Assembly (NCBI GenBank): GCA_964451715.1
Contig: CAYVIZ010000001.1
Coordinates: 1 to 64,000, forward strand
Origin: Tiamatella sp964451715
GTDB lineage: Archaea > Thermoproteota > Thermoprotei_A > Sulfolobales > Acidilobaceae
Length of the DNA stretch: 64,000 nucleotides
Direction: 5' to 3'
Made by a program: the position numbers and the translations under genes. The notes beneath the pieces were generated by a model. That model did not search any database, was not told where the DNA came from, and worked only from the letters and a program-made list of their open reading frames with translations. Shown here piece by piece: positions 16,451-25,706 of this stretch. Numbering within the stretch: the stretch's first letter is position 1; each line of letters begins with the position of its first letter.

Positions 16451-18175
16451 TCACTTCCTCTTGTAAAGAAACAGTAGCCTCTCCCTAGCGATAACTGTTA
16501 TCCTATACGTTTTCTCCTCAACCACCATGTCAAGAGGCAGCAAAGCACAGTCTAAGTATCCCTTCTCCAGTAATACTTTCAAACCCTGGAACCTAGGATG
16601 ATATAATACTCGTGTATCCTCAGGGAATTCCTTTCTAAGCGAGCTATAACCGCTCCTGATACCGGTATAACTACACTCACTAGAGTCTTTTCTCTCCACC
16701 CTAGCCAAGTCCCTGTAGCCTATCTCTACAGTATCAAATCCCGAATAGTCGTTATCTTCCAATACTATGTTAGAAGCAATTATATAATCCATAGACTCCA
16801 AGGATGACCCGTCTACCTGCTCAGGCGGTATCGGGATTATCCTATATCTAGTATCGCTTTCTAATAGTTTCTCGATTAGACCCGATATACTCTCTAGCCT
16901 AGATAGGTCGGTGAATGAAAACACTGTAGGTAACGGATACCTCTTAAAATAGACGTGAACAGGCTCTTTTTCATACAGCGGCGCATATGCTTCTGAGGGA
17001 AGTTCTATATACCCGTCAGCCCATGCATAGGAGGCTATCATATAACTGTCCCTAGCCACAGGCCATACCATGTCTCCCGCGGCAGCTACTGGTAAAAAGG
17101 TTGTCCTTCCCCTAGCCCCATAAATTGTAGTCCCCAAATAAGCCTTTCTAGTGTAAGGTTCTCCCTGTGCCAAACCCGTCATACCCAGATACGGCAACAC
17201 CACCTTCTCGAATACGTTAACCGCACTCCGAGGATTACCTGGCAGACCGAAGAACGGCTTACCGTGTATTTCACCGATTATTGTCGGCTTGCCAGGCTTG
17301 ATCCTTAATCCGTGCACCATTATTGTCCCTATCTTACCTACTGCCTTATAGAGAACATCCTCAGGCCCTGCTGATGTACCGCCTGTAAATATTATCAAGT
17401 CCGAGTCGCGGGACGCTTTCTCTAGAGCTTCTATAAGCACTTCTAAATCATCTTCCACAATCCCATAATCAATACTCTCAAAGCCCAGAGACCTGGTTCG
17501 CCCTATTAGGTAGTGCCTGTTAGAATTATAGATCTTGCCTTCTACTAAGGGTGCTCCGGGCTCAATCAGTTCATCCCCAGTACTGCCAATCGACACGCGT
17601 ATTCTACGTGTTGCATATACTTCTGATATACCGACAGAGGCTAGTGATCCGGCTATTTCGGGTGTTATAAGGGTTCCTTTAGATATCACTAGGTCTCCTT
17701 TACCTATATCCGTTGAAGGTAGTGCGATATTCATTCCCACATTGGCGCTTCTACTTATAACAGCCTCACCGGCCTCCAGTTCCACGTATTCTATGGGTAC
17801 GACAGAATCTGCTCCTAATGGAATCCATGCACCCGTGTCGACTTCTATACAGGTTCCAGGTTTCACAGTGTCAAGGGGCTTGTCGCCGACATGTATTCGT
17901 CCCCTGTAAACCAGTTTTACAGGGTTATCCTCCCCTGCTCCTATGGTATTACTGGATATGACTGCGCAGCCGTCTACTAGCGATCTGGGATAGTAGGGTA
18001 GATCTATAGGAGAGTATATGTTTTCCACTGAAAGCCTCCCAACAGCCTCTTCTATATTCACCTTAGACTTGCTTGTCATTAACTCGCTTAGAATCCTCTT
18101 CCTAGAACGAGTTACCAGATTACGTATAGCCCTTGCGGGATCCTCTAGGGTTTTGAATACCTTTCTGTCCCTCAA
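16451..18175 (-). CDS. moeA: MoeA fused to substrate-binding-protein-like domain
   Basis: A 574-residue fusion. Residues 1-395 or so form a complete MoeA (molybdopterin molybdenumtransferase), with DLPYYPRSLVDGCAV, FTGGTSAGPEDVLYK and FFGLPGNPRSAVNVF as conserved motifs. The last ~170 residues resemble the PBP-like (LysR effector or molybdate-binding-like) domain found fused to archaeal MoeA. MoeA inserts metal into adenylated molybdopterin; in hyperthermophiles the metal is usually tungsten. It lies 15 bases after the stop of a second moeA in the same operon. The fused domain might bind the oxyanion, which is inference. Confidence 0.88.
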   Translation of the reverse strand: MRDRKVFKTLEDPARAIRNLVTRSRKRILSELMTSKSKVNIEEAVGRLSVENIYSPIDLPYYPRSLVDGCAVISSNTIGAGEDNPVKLVYRGRIHVGDKPLDTVKPGTCIEVDTGAWIPLGADSVVPIEYVELEAGEAVISRSANVGMNIALPSTDIGKGDLVISKGTLITPEIAGSLASVGISEVYATRRIRVSIGSTGDELIEPGAPLVEGKIYNSNRHYLIGRTRSLGFESIDYGIVEDDLEVLIEALEKASRDSDLIIFTGGTSAGPEDVLYKAVGKIGTIMVHGLRIKPGKPTIIGEIHGKPFFGLPGNPRSAVNVFEKVVLPYLGMTGLAQGEPYTRKAYLGTTIYGARGRTTFLPVAAAGDMVWPVARDSYMIASYAWADGYIELPSEAYAPLYEKEPVHVYFKRYPLPTVFSFTDLSRLESISGLIEKLLESDTRYRIIPIPPEQVDGSSLESMDYIIASNIVLEDNDYSGFDTVEIGYRDLARVERKDSSECSYTGIRSGYSSLRKEFPEDTRVLYHPRFQGLKVLLEKGYLDCALLPLDMVVEEKTYRITVIARERLLFLYKRK

Positions 18176-18190
18176 AGCCTGTTAACACCC

Positions 18191-19456
18191 CTAGCATGAG
18201 AAATTGTCTGGATCATAAATAATGACGTCTACCGTATCTCCCTCATTGAAACCCGTCACATCGGGTGGTACAGGTATAACCGCATTGCCATCCTTTAATG
18301 TGGATAGTATCCCGCTTCCAGTCAGTCTCAAGGGGTCAACAAGTATCCTCCCTTCCATGCTACAATGCACTCTGGCTCTAACATAATTCATCATCCCGGT
18401 ATGTGTAACCAGCTTCCTCGTCAACACGCCTTTAACTATAGGGAGGATACTTCTATTCCTGCCTAATGCACGGGCTAACGCTGGCTCCAAAACAGCCATA
18501 AGCTCGGTCAACGCTGCAACAGGCATCCCGCTCAGGGCGAGAACTAGTTTTCCCCCGAGTAGTCCGACGCCGAAGGGTCTTCCGGGTGTTAAAGCGAAAC
18601 CATGTATGAATTCCTCTGGTTTAAGTTTCTCGAGAACCCTTATAGTAGTGTCTTTCTTCCCTACACTAGTACCTCCTGTCGATATGACTATCTCAGCTGT
18701 TTCGAGAGCGTTCATGTAGGCGTTTTCTATGAGCTTCTCGTCATCAGCGATTATACCCATATCACTGATTCTGTTGAAGCCCATTCTCTTGAGGAAACCT
18801 ATTACTATTCTTCGCGTGGAATCATATATCTTAGAGGGAGTCTTCTCTTCCCCTGGCTCTACTATCTCGTTACCCGTTGAGAACACTGCTATTCTAGGTA
18901 AATCCCAGACCTCCATGTATTTAAGCCCGACTGAGGAGAGCATTGCTATATGGTGTTCTTTGAGTCTCGCACCTCGCTCTACTATAATGTCTCCCTTCCT
19001 AATGTCTTCCCCGCGGGAGCTTATACCATAGCCGGGATTGAACTCCCTCACTACTCTCACATATTCATCATTCTTCTTAGTAACAATGTACTCTGCCGGA
19101 ACAACTGTATCGGCTCCTCTGGGCAATATAGAGCCCGTAGCGACTTCTACACAGTAACCATGCTCGACAGAGAAACTATACTCGTCTCCAGCATAAAGAG
19201 CTCCCTTCTTGACCAGCACCACAGGGGATTCCGGGGAGGCGCCTCCTAAATCGGAAGCCTTAACCGCACACCCGTCCACTACTGCCCTATCGTATGGGGG
19301 TACATCCGTTGGAGAATAAACCTCCTCAGCGGCGTATTTGTTAAATGCTTCATCCACACTGATCCTCAAAACTCTAAGCACATGATTTAAATAATCCTCA
19401 ACAAGCTTGACTGCCTTCTCTATATTGTTGAGTCTTCTCATAAACCTGTATGACAA
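18191..19456 (-). CDS. moeA: MoeA, molybdopterin molybdenum/tungsten transferase
   Basis: A 421-residue MoeA with DVPPYDRAVVDGCAV near 48-62, STGGTSVGKKDTTI and LALSGMPVAALTEL motifs in order, and the usual C-terminal beta-barrel domain. It catalyses metal insertion into the pterin cofactor. It is the first gene of a tandem pair with a second MoeA carrying an extra domain. The divergence in the motif after the second GG (SGMPVA against GLPGNP) suggests the two are not redundant. The start is TTG 19456 or ATG 19441. Confidence 0.9.
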   Translation of the reverse strand: MSYRFMRRLNNIEKAVKLVEDYLNHVLRVLRISVDEAFNKYAAEEVYSPTDVPPYDRAVVDGCAVKASDLGGASPESPVVLVKKGALYAGDEYSFSVEHGYCVEVATGSILPRGADTVVPAEYIVTKKNDEYVRVVREFNPGYGISSRGEDIRKGDIIVERGARLKEHHIAMLSSVGLKYMEVWDLPRIAVFSTGNEIVEPGEEKTPSKIYDSTRRIVIGFLKRMGFNRISDMGIIADDEKLIENAYMNALETAEIVISTGGTSVGKKDTTIRVLEKLKPEEFIHGFALTPGRPFGVGLLGGKLVLALSGMPVAALTELMAVLEPALARALGRNRSILPIVKGVLTRKLVTHTGMMNYVRARVHCSMEGRILVDPLRLTGSGILSTLKDGNAVIPVPPDVTGFNEGDTVDVIIYDPDNFSC

Positions 19457-19574
19457 ACCATTGCCACCGAGAATTTCTTACTTTATAACATTCATGAAGC
19501 TATAAAAAGACTGGACAAAGATAGTGTCAATGATAAAAGAAGAGGTACCTGTTTGCTGAGTCTGACGAAGGGGA

Positions 19575-20000
19575 TCAGTACCTCCTACCGTAGGAGCCGT
19601 ATCCTCCTGAACGACCATATCTCCGGCCGCCGTATCTCCGCCGCTGTGACTCTCCCTTAGGAACGTCTTCGGGGACGTCTTCTGGCTGGGGGACTTCATC
19701 GTCGTTTATCTCATTTATCTCCCCTCTGAACCCGACGTTTAACTGTACTTCACCGCGGAAGCTCGTTGTCCAGCCTCCCTTAACCTCTACGGCTTGGCCT
19801 TCTTTTAATGTGTCGGCATGGTCTCCCCATAGGGTTAGTTTTACTCTTCCAGTGTCGTCTCCTACTATGGCCTCGCTTATCGTTCTTTCTCCCTTCCGGG
19901 TTTGAACGGTTTTAGGCTCATATGTTTCTATAACGCGGACTTTAACCGAGACGTTATCCATGTCAGGCTTGAGTTCGGATATTTTCTTGTTTTCTTCCAA
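19575..20000 (-). CDS. ssb: Single-stranded DNA-binding protein (crenarchaeal SSB)
   Basis: A 141-residue protein with one OB fold (about 1-95; VSVKVRVIETYEPKTV...GRVKLTLWGDHAD...VEVKGGWTTSFRGEVQLNVGFRGEI) and a disordered tail. This is the single-OB SSB typical of crenarchaea such as Sulfolobus. The tail begins acidic (EVPQPEDVPEDVPK) and ends in Arg/Gly/Tyr repeats (RRRYGGRRYGRSGGYGSYGRRY in part), as expected for protein contacts. The start is TTG 20000. A TATA-like TATATTTATATAC (minus strand) lies about 55 bases upstream. Confidence 0.92.
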   Translation of the reverse strand: MEENKKISELKPDMDNVSVKVRVIETYEPKTVQTRKGERTISEAIVGDDTGRVKLTLWGDHADTLKEGQAVEVKGGWTTSFRGEVQLNVGFRGEINEINDDEVPQPEDVPEDVPKGESQRRRYGGRRYGRSGGYGSYGRRY

Positions 20001-20111
20001 GTTTCATCTTCCACGCTTTAGTTAGTGGGTTATCATGTCTAGAGTAGAGTATATAAATATAGCCCTCCTTCTCTTAACCAGCGATACAGGCTTCTAGTCT
20101 GACTCCTTATT

Positions 20112-20729
20112 TCATAGATGAAACGGGATAAAGACCCTTCTACCCTCTAAGCCTATTATTCCTCTTTCAGAGTTCTCTATGAGCATTCGTCTTGCTTTGC
20201 TTTTGGTGACCATATATCTTGTCGATATTATTGAAACAGCCTCCCCTACATCAAGGTAGCCGTAATCTTCTATATAGGGTCTTATTGTTTCAAGGAAGAG
20301 GCGTTCTTCTGGAGTAAGCACGGCTGCCCGAATACCGCATTTGTGTATATCTACTAGGAAGCCTATCTCGTTTACTTCTAGTAGATATCTTCCCGGAACT
20401 ACTGTGGGTTTATATGATACGATATCATAGCCTTTTAGATGCCTCCTTGACCTATATACTGCGAAAACGGGCATGCCGCAATAGTTTAGATCATCTAAAA
20501 CGATATCCGCCTCGCAATGCTCATGAGTTAAAATATACCTGCAGCCGCACCCAGTTAGGGTTTCCGCGATAAGGCTGGACGTTGTATATAGTTTGGGTTG
20601 TATGCGTCTCTTGTTCATGTTTGTACAGGTTATTGATGCGAGGGAAGTTATAATGCGTTTATTGTACCTCTTAAGAAGTACTCTAGTCTCTACTCCTAAT
20701 CTTTCTATCCAGTCTCTCAATACAGGCAC
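20112..20729 (-). CDS. Hypothetical protein with C-terminal HTH-like region
   Basis: A 205-residue protein that I do not recognise. The N-terminal half has several cysteines (TCTN, GCGCRY, HEHCEAD), and the C-terminal ~65 residues look helix-turn-helix-like (YLDVGEAVSIISTRYMVTKSKARRMLIENSERGIIGLEGRRVFI). It overlaps the end of the glycosyltransferase gene by 47 bases if it starts at GTG 20729; TTG 20720 is an alternative. Translational coupling to that gene is likely. Confidence 0.6.
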   Translation of the reverse strand: MPVLRDWIERLGVETRVLLKRYNKRIITSLASITCTNMNKRRIQPKLYTTSSLIAETLTGCGCRYILTHEHCEADIVLDDLNYCGMPVFAVYRSRRHLKGYDIVSYKPTVVPGRYLLEVNEIGFLVDIHKCGIRAAVLTPEERLFLETIRPYIEDYGYLDVGEAVSIISTRYMVTKSKARRMLIENSERGIIGLEGRRVFIPFHL

Positions 20730-22992
20730 GGTTCAGTACCTCCTTTAGGCCTAGCATGGAGGCCGCTATGAATACGATTACCGCTATGTAGGAGAGAACA
20801 TTGTGTATGGCATAGGGATCCATGGCTGATTGGGGAGTATATTTGAAAAGCTCCTGTGAGATAAACTGGTTAACCGGTACAATGTACAACGCGATTACTG
20901 AGAGGATGCTGGCGATTGCTACATAAACTGTTTTCCCACCTGTATATCCGTTGTAGAGAGCGGCTAGGAAGAGGAGTGGAGCTATCCTGTCAGGGCTGAA
21001 TATATTGGTTAGGGAATAAAGTAGTATTCCCAGAAGGGAGTAGAATGAGAGTAAACCATCTAAATCATCGGTTTTGCCTACGGGAACCATGTTTTTCCTT
21101 CTCTTCTCAATAGAGTAGAGAAGTATCATTGTGAAAAATGAAATTATAAGAATAGCTTGGAGCTCTATGCTTATACCCCCCAGTATGTTGAAAAGGTTCA
21201 TTGAGACGCGGTAATCCGCCATGTACTTTAATGATGCTATGAATGACGCATGGCCACAGTAGAGGTACGCTAATATCATGGACGAAGCCAGTCCCGCCGA
21301 TGATATGGTAAGACCGTATAACCCGTTGTATGCCAGGACGGCTCCTAGCAGGGATAAGGCAGTGGGTATGGAATACGCTGTAAAGCCTAGGAGGTAGAGG
21401 CCTAGTGTCCTGTTCCTGTATAGGGCGAGGGTGGAGAGGATTATTAGAGGGGTTATAAGACTGTTAGAGTTGAAGGATGATAAGGCTACTGCGGAGAGAA
21501 GTATCAGGTATCCTGCCGATAAGGGTTTGGGGTAAGTGGGTTTCAAGTAGAAGTCTTGGGCGAGTATAGGTATGAGCAGTGCTGCCATTATCATGGCGTA
21601 GAATCCCGCTTTCATGGGATCTCCGGGATAGCCATGGCTTACTATGCAGGCTACACCTATGTAGTCCCCATAGAATGATGGTTTACCTAGAAAATACAAG
21701 CCCGTCATTATCGATGTCAAGCTCATGAGAACAGCATGCCACCCGAATCCCTTCTTGAACCAAGGGAGGAAATGGACTTCTTCGGGTAGAATGCTGGTGT
21801 CATAGTCGAAGAGTATTTTTCTATATGGAGCAAGGTTCTCCAGGTACAGTTGTTTGAATACACCTGTAGAGAGGTCGTTGAGGACTGGTAGAAGCTCGGA
21901 GAAGGCTAGAGCTGCTAGAGGAGCTAGTTGAATTGTGTAGAAGCTATACAAAGTATGGTTTCCAGCTATGTATGTGAATACGTATCCTAGCCATACACTC
22001 AGGAATGCGCCTATCCCATAGTATCTTTTCCCAGGGATAAATAGGGGGAATAGTAAGATTGATTCTAATAGAGCTAGTAGGTACACTGGCGTATTCAAGA
22101 CGGCTGGGAATTTATGGGGTACATAGGAGAGGACGAAGTAGTTTGAATTAAGGATCCATCCCCAGGGAGTCGACGCTGGGGGGCCAGCGCCTCTAGATGT
22201 TGTGTGCCATTCTATTGCACCCACCACACTCTGGTTTAGCCATGATTGGAACCCGAAGCTCATTATTATAGGTATATTTACAGTGAGAAGAACCAAGCTG
22301 GGAATCAGTAAAGTGTATAAGAGTGACTTTAAGGGATGCATCCCCTTCATCCTCATGTATGCATACAGAAACGGGGCTATGAAGAAGCCGCTGTACTTAA
22401 CACTGACGGCCAATCCTAGCATAAACGCTGCAGAAAGACGCCTGTCATACAAGGCAAGTAGTACTGTTGCAAATGTGAAGAAAGCTAGGAAAGGATCCAG
22501 CATTGCGAGGCTTCCCACTGACTGGACTACCGGGTCGAGGAAGACGGCTAGCCCTGCAAGAAGCCCGGCTAGGATGCTTATGGGAGGCTTAAGGTATCTC
22601 GCCGCAGCCATGTATACCATGAACGGTAGTGCTGCAGTGAATAGGATGCTGGGTATCCTCCAGTATATGGGCTTATCGCCGAGCAACACCATTGAAAGCC
22701 CTATTATGTACTTAGCTAAGGGGGGATGCTCCAGATTGTAGTAGTCCTCCTTTATCTTATCACTTGAAGGCCACCAGGATCCTCTGTGGACGCCGAATAT
22801 GTTAATCATGATTTTGCGTGCCACGTTAACATAGTAGACCTCGTCGCTTACGTAACAGTTTACTCCTGTGCATGAAGCCAGGGATAAGGCGTTAGTATAT
22901 AGTATGTATGCTAGTATGAGGGATAAGGCGGCTGCCGCAACCAGGCCAGCTAAGTATACACGCCTCCACTCGCTGCCCCTATGGCACAACAA
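20683..22992 (-). CDS. PMT/GT39-like membrane glycosyltransferase
   Basis: A 769-residue polytopic membrane protein with a dozen or more predicted helices. The first extracellular loop has the acidic DEVYYVNVARK and the EHPPLAKYIIG motif typical of dolichyl-phosphate-mannose:protein mannosyltransferases and related GT-C enzymes. It probably transfers a sugar from a polyprenyl phosphate to lipids or proteins at the outer face of the membrane. Family length is usually 500-800. TTG 22992 is the probable start. The gene downstream overlaps it by 47 bases. Confidence 0.82.
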   Translation of the reverse strand: MLCHRGSEWRRVYLAGLVAAAALSLILAYILYTNALSLASCTGVNCYVSDEVYYVNVARKIMINIFGVHRGSWWPSSDKIKEDYYNLEHPPLAKYIIGLSMVLLGDKPIYWRIPSILFTAALPFMVYMAAARYLKPPISILAGLLAGLAVFLDPVVQSVGSLAMLDPFLAFFTFATVLLALYDRRLSAAFMLGLAVSVKYSGFFIAPFLYAYMRMKGMHPLKSLLYTLLIPSLVLLTVNIPIIMSFGFQSWLNQSVVGAIEWHTTSRGAGPPASTPWGWILNSNYFVLSYVPHKFPAVLNTPVYLLALLESILLFPLFIPGKRYYGIGAFLSVWLGYVFTYIAGNHTLYSFYTIQLAPLAALAFSELLPVLNDLSTGVFKQLYLENLAPYRKILFDYDTSILPEEVHFLPWFKKGFGWHAVLMSLTSIMTGLYFLGKPSFYGDYIGVACIVSHGYPGDPMKAGFYAMIMAALLIPILAQDFYLKPTYPKPLSAGYLILLSAVALSSFNSNSLITPLIILSTLALYRNRTLGLYLLGFTAYSIPTALSLLGAVLAYNGLYGLTISSAGLASSMILAYLYCGHASFIASLKYMADYRVSMNLFNILGGISIELQAILIISFFTMILLYSIEKRRKNMVPVGKTDDLDGLLSFYSLLGILLYSLTNIFSPDRIAPLLFLAALYNGYTGGKTVYVAIASILSVIALYIVPVNQFISQELFKYTPQSAMDPYAIHNVLSYIAVIVFIAASMLGLKEVLNRACIERLDRKIRSRD

Positions 22993-23088
22993 TATGCACC
23001 CTTAGCCGTCAGAGTAGCTCAGCCAAATCACCTATCATCCGGCGCCATATATTCATCACACGGCACTTACTAATCAGTCTTAAGCCAT

Positions 23089-23101
23089 TACATATATAAT
23101 C
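23089..23101 (+). promoter_or_regulatory. TATA box of TRAM gene
   Basis: ACATATATAATC is a good archaeal TATA box. Transcription would start about 26 bases later, near 23117-23122, that is, at or within the left arm of the 11-bp inverted repeat described next. Confidence 0.45.
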
Positions 23102-23110
23102 TTCCCTGCA

Positions 23111-23157
23111 ACCATGGAGTTATGGAAAGCCGCTTGAGAAGGGAAGAACTCCATGGT
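23111..23157. repeat. Perfect 11-bp inverted repeat over TRAM start codon
   Basis: ACCATGGAGTT (23111-23121) and AACTCCATGGT (23147-23157) are perfect inverted repeats with a 25-base spacer. The right arm contains the ATG start codon (23153) of the TRAM-domain gene. It may be a DNA operator just downstream of the TATA box or, if transcription starts far enough upstream, an RNA hairpin closing over the start codon. Confidence 0.7.
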
Positions 23158-23470
23158 AAAGGATAGGTATAAGAAGGGAAGCAACATATCTTCTCGAGAT
23201 ATACGAAAGTTCAGTACATATCCTTCAATGCCCCGTCCAAGAGACAAAGACTACTCGCACAGGCCCAGGAGGGGTCAAATCATTAGAATAGAGGTGACTG
23301 ATGTAGACGAAAAAGAGAGGGGGCTGGGCAAATATCGCGGGTTCAACGTAGTCATACTAGGCAACGCTACCGTGGGAGAGGTAATAGAGGCTAGGATAAA
23401 AGAGGTAAGGGGGAACACTATTCTAGCCGAAGCAGTTAACTACTCTGACAGCAACCTTGAACCGTTCTAA
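23153..23470 (+). CDS. TRAM-domain RNA-binding protein
   Basis: A 105-residue protein with a basic N-terminal extension (1-40; rich in K, R, Y) and a C-terminal TRAM domain (about 41-105: GQIIRIEVTDVDEKERGLGKYRGFNVVILGNATVGEVIEARIKEVRGNTILAEAV). Stand-alone TRAM proteins act as RNA chaperones in archaea and some are cold-responsive. The start ATG 23153 sits in an inverted repeat, hinting at translational or transcriptional control. It is divergent from the glycosyltransferase gene. Confidence 0.85.
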   Translation: MVKDRYKKGSNISSRDIRKFSTYPSMPRPRDKDYSHRPRRGQIIRIEVTDVDEKERGLGKYRGFNVVILGNATVGEVIEARIKEVRGNTILAEAVNYSDSNLEPF

Positions 23471-23569
23471 ACACAATAGGATTAATACATATTTAGACTA
23501 AAATGCCTTCTTTATCCCAAGGAGATGACGGCGCCGCATATGATATAAATGATATCTGGTGAAGGAAGC

Positions 23570-24118
23570 ATGACTAGGAAGGATTTCCTAAGAAACATAG
23601 TGAACCACATACTAGCTGAGAATACTGGAAAGCTCCAGTCAAGCTTTGTTGAAGACCTGAGGGAGTCTATAGGGAGGGCTGAGGTCAAATACAAGTTCTC
23701 CGCGATAGATGGCAACATAGAAAACCTTGCAGAATACCTTAGAAGCACAGACTTCGATGAAATTGTTCTACTAGCAAGGGCCCATAGGGCCCTATGGATT
23801 ATAAAGGAAATACTTGAATCAGCTAAAAGAGAATACTCCGACATAGAGAGCATTGTCTCAGCCATAGATTACAGGCTAACGCATATAGAGGAGGGGTTCA
23901 GGGAGAGCAGGGTTGACATAGAGAGCCTAGTCAGGCTATTGAAAAATAGCGGTTATAGAATAGAGAAATCAAATGGTGAAGTAATTATAAGGCTGCAAAA
24001 CACTGAGGTCAGGGTAAAGGCGGAGAAAAGCGTCTTCTCATACGAGATAACGATAAAGGGCAGAACCTCAGACGCGGAGAGCATTGTTAAGAAGATAAAC
24101 ACTATAAGAACACTCTAA
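23570..24118 (+). CDS. Hypothetical protein
   Basis: A 182-residue, largely helical protein that I do not recognise. The middle has charged, heptad-like helices (IIKEILESAKREYSDIESIVSAIDYRLTHIEEGFRESRVDIESLVRLL) and the end two short beta strands (GEVIIRLQNTEVRVKAEK; YEITIKG). ATG 23570 follows GGTGAAGG and is preferred to ATG 23549. Its last 17 bases overlap the convergent flavoprotein gene. Confidence 0.55.
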   Translation: MTRKDFLRNIVNHILAENTGKLQSSFVEDLRESIGRAEVKYKFSAIDGNIENLAEYLRSTDFDEIVLLARAHRALWIIKEILESAKREYSDIESIVSAIDYRLTHIEEGFRESRVDIESLVRLLKNSGYRIEKSNGEVIIRLQNTEVRVKAEKSVFSYEITIKGRTSDAESIVKKINTIRTL

Positions 24119-25193
24119 AGGCGTAGGGCAGCAATCTTACTCCCTTAGCCGGCTCTAGGAGAGCGGCTCCTATTAGGGTTTTTACAGATACTTCAGCCCT
24201 GAAGTACTTCTCCCAGAATCTGGCGGGTAGATTCTCCAGTATAAACCTCCTCTTATGAGGCGGTTCATCCTCGACTATACTGAAAAGCTTGGATGCGAGC
24301 CGCGACTCTGCTATGAGGGAGGACGCCTTCTCCCTGTATCTTCTAGCTATTAAATCCGGATCTCCGTCTCCACTTTTTATCGAATCAGCTAGATGCTCTG
24401 CACTGAGCAATGCCGGCCTTATACCCTCGCCTGTCATCGACACTATGAACCCCGCGGCTTCACCTAAATAGAAAACCTTCACATCATTGTCGTAGAGTCT
24501 AACAGCGGGTTTAATCCTTATGAGAGATGCAGACTTGACAACGGCTTCCTCCAGGCCTGTTTTCCTGTTTATATAGCTTAGAATCCTGGGTACCAAATCC
24601 TCTCCGCGGCGGAGCTCGTAGAAGCCTCCTCCAGCATTGACCAGGTTCTTCCCGGGATCGCTGGGGAAGATCCAGTAGAAGCCTAGGGCCTTGCTGTCGA
24701 ATTCTACTAGAGCCTTGTTTCTAGGCCATTCTTTTCTAGGCCTGTAAATGACGCGGAAAACGGGTAACGGTTTCACTGATCTCGGGGTGAATGGCCCCCG
24801 GGCATCTATCGTTAAAACACCGGATGCTTCGGAGTGGCCGTGTACTCTATTGTAGGGAGCCCAATTCATTATGGCTCCATTGTCTACTGCTTCTCTTCTA
24901 AGACTGCTTACAAGTTTGTGTTTATCTATTATGTACCAGAGAGGCTCCTTAAACTCTTCATCGTAAACGGTTTTACCGTCAACTACTACTTGAAACCTGC
25001 TAACTCTGGCCTTTACACTAGTGTATTTCTCTACTATGCTTTTCGTGTAATTGTTTACTGGAACTGCTTCCCCACACGGTTTCCTGTAATATTTGTCGGG
25101 ATCGTAACCTTCTACATGGAATCCAGCCCTAGACAAAAGCACTGATATCCTCGATCCCGACACGCCTAGACCCGCTACTATGATTTTCTCCAT
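24102..25193 (-). CDS. Geranylgeranyl reductase-family flavoprotein
   Basis: A 363-residue FAD-dependent oxidoreductase of the geranylgeranyl reductase family, which saturates isoprenoid chains of archaeal membrane lipids. Visible are the N-terminal dinucleotide-binding GLGVSGSRIS, the KPCGEAVP motif near 38-45 with the family cysteine, a GFYWIFP block matching the PxxYxWxFP-type motif, and YLGEAAGFIVSMTGEGIRPAL for FAD. The first loop GLGVSG is a slight variant of GxGxxG. Substrate could be digeranylgeranylglycerophospholipid or another prenyl compound. It appears monocistronic. Confidence 0.85.
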   Translation of the reverse strand: MEKIIVAGLGVSGSRISVLLSRAGFHVEGYDPDKYYRKPCGEAVPVNNYTKSIVEKYTSVKARVSRFQVVVDGKTVYDEEFKEPLWYIIDKHKLVSSLRREAVDNGAIMNWAPYNRVHGHSEASGVLTIDARGPFTPRSVKPLPVFRVIYRPRKEWPRNKALVEFDSKALGFYWIFPSDPGKNLVNAGGGFYELRRGEDLVPRILSYINRKTGLEEAVVKSASLIRIKPAVRLYDNDVKVFYLGEAAGFIVSMTGEGIRPALLSAEHLADSIKSGDGDPDLIARRYREKASSLIAESRLASKLFSIVEDEPPHKRRFILENLPARFWEKYFRAEVSVKTLIGAALLEPAKGVRLLPYAFRVFL

Positions 25194-25289
25194 CCCAAAT
25201 TCTACCCGTTACTCTCTTTTTCCACTGTTTTGAACAGCGTGCTACACTATTAAAATACCATTATACATATAATTCGAATAGAGCTCCGG

Positions 25290-25694
25290 GTGCATAGATC
25301 CTTGAAGGCGGTCTTAGAGCTCACCAAGTCTAGATCAGGGAAACACGCTTCTAGGCGCCTCGCGTTTATCATAACGGAAGAAGGAGATCTCAGAGAACTC
25401 AAAGATGGCTCAAAGTGTATAAAGTGCAAGACGTATGCTGAAGGAGAGGCTAGAGAGGTGGAGGTAGAGCTCGGGAGGGGAGAGTATCTAGCACTGGTGT
25501 GGCTTGTAAGAAACCTGAGGAACCATGTAAAAGGGGAGATCCTGTTGTTGAACAGCAAGGGTGACATGGTCTTCAGAGCAGTATACAGGAGGTTAAAACT
25601 CAGGCGGACGCATGGGGATCCCAAATATGCTTGGATGGTAAGGGTTATAGCCGATAGAATAGGTTTATACGTTAAAAAATACAGCCTAGAGTAG
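25290..25694 (+). CDS. Hypothetical basic protein
   Basis: A 134-residue basic protein that I do not recognise, with an N-terminal Lys/Arg-rich helix and a predicted beta-rich core (EVEVELGRGEYLALVWLVRNLRNHVKGEILLLNSKGDMVFRAVYRRLKLRR). GTG 25290 coincides with the transcription start predicted from the TATA-like run at 25260-25275, suggesting a leaderless mRNA; TTG 25302 is an alternative. It ends 12 bases before apgM and is probably co-transcribed with it. Confidence 0.55.
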   Translation: MHRSLKAVLELTKSRSGKHASRRLAFIITEEGDLRELKDGSKCIKCKTYAEGEAREVEVELGRGEYLALVWLVRNLRNHVKGEILLLNSKGDMVFRAVYRRLKLRRTHGDPKYAWMVRVIADRIGLYVKKYSLE

Positions 25695-25706
25695 GGTGTC
25701 GAAGCC

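Noticed and set aside
19527..19575. Possible C/D-box sRNA (ATGATAA...CTGA)
   Set aside because: Box C is imperfect, spacing to CTGA is too short for a two-guide RNA, and no C'/D' boxes are seen.
22202..22741. 179-residue plus-strand frame
   Set aside because: It is antisense to the membrane glycosyltransferase gene.
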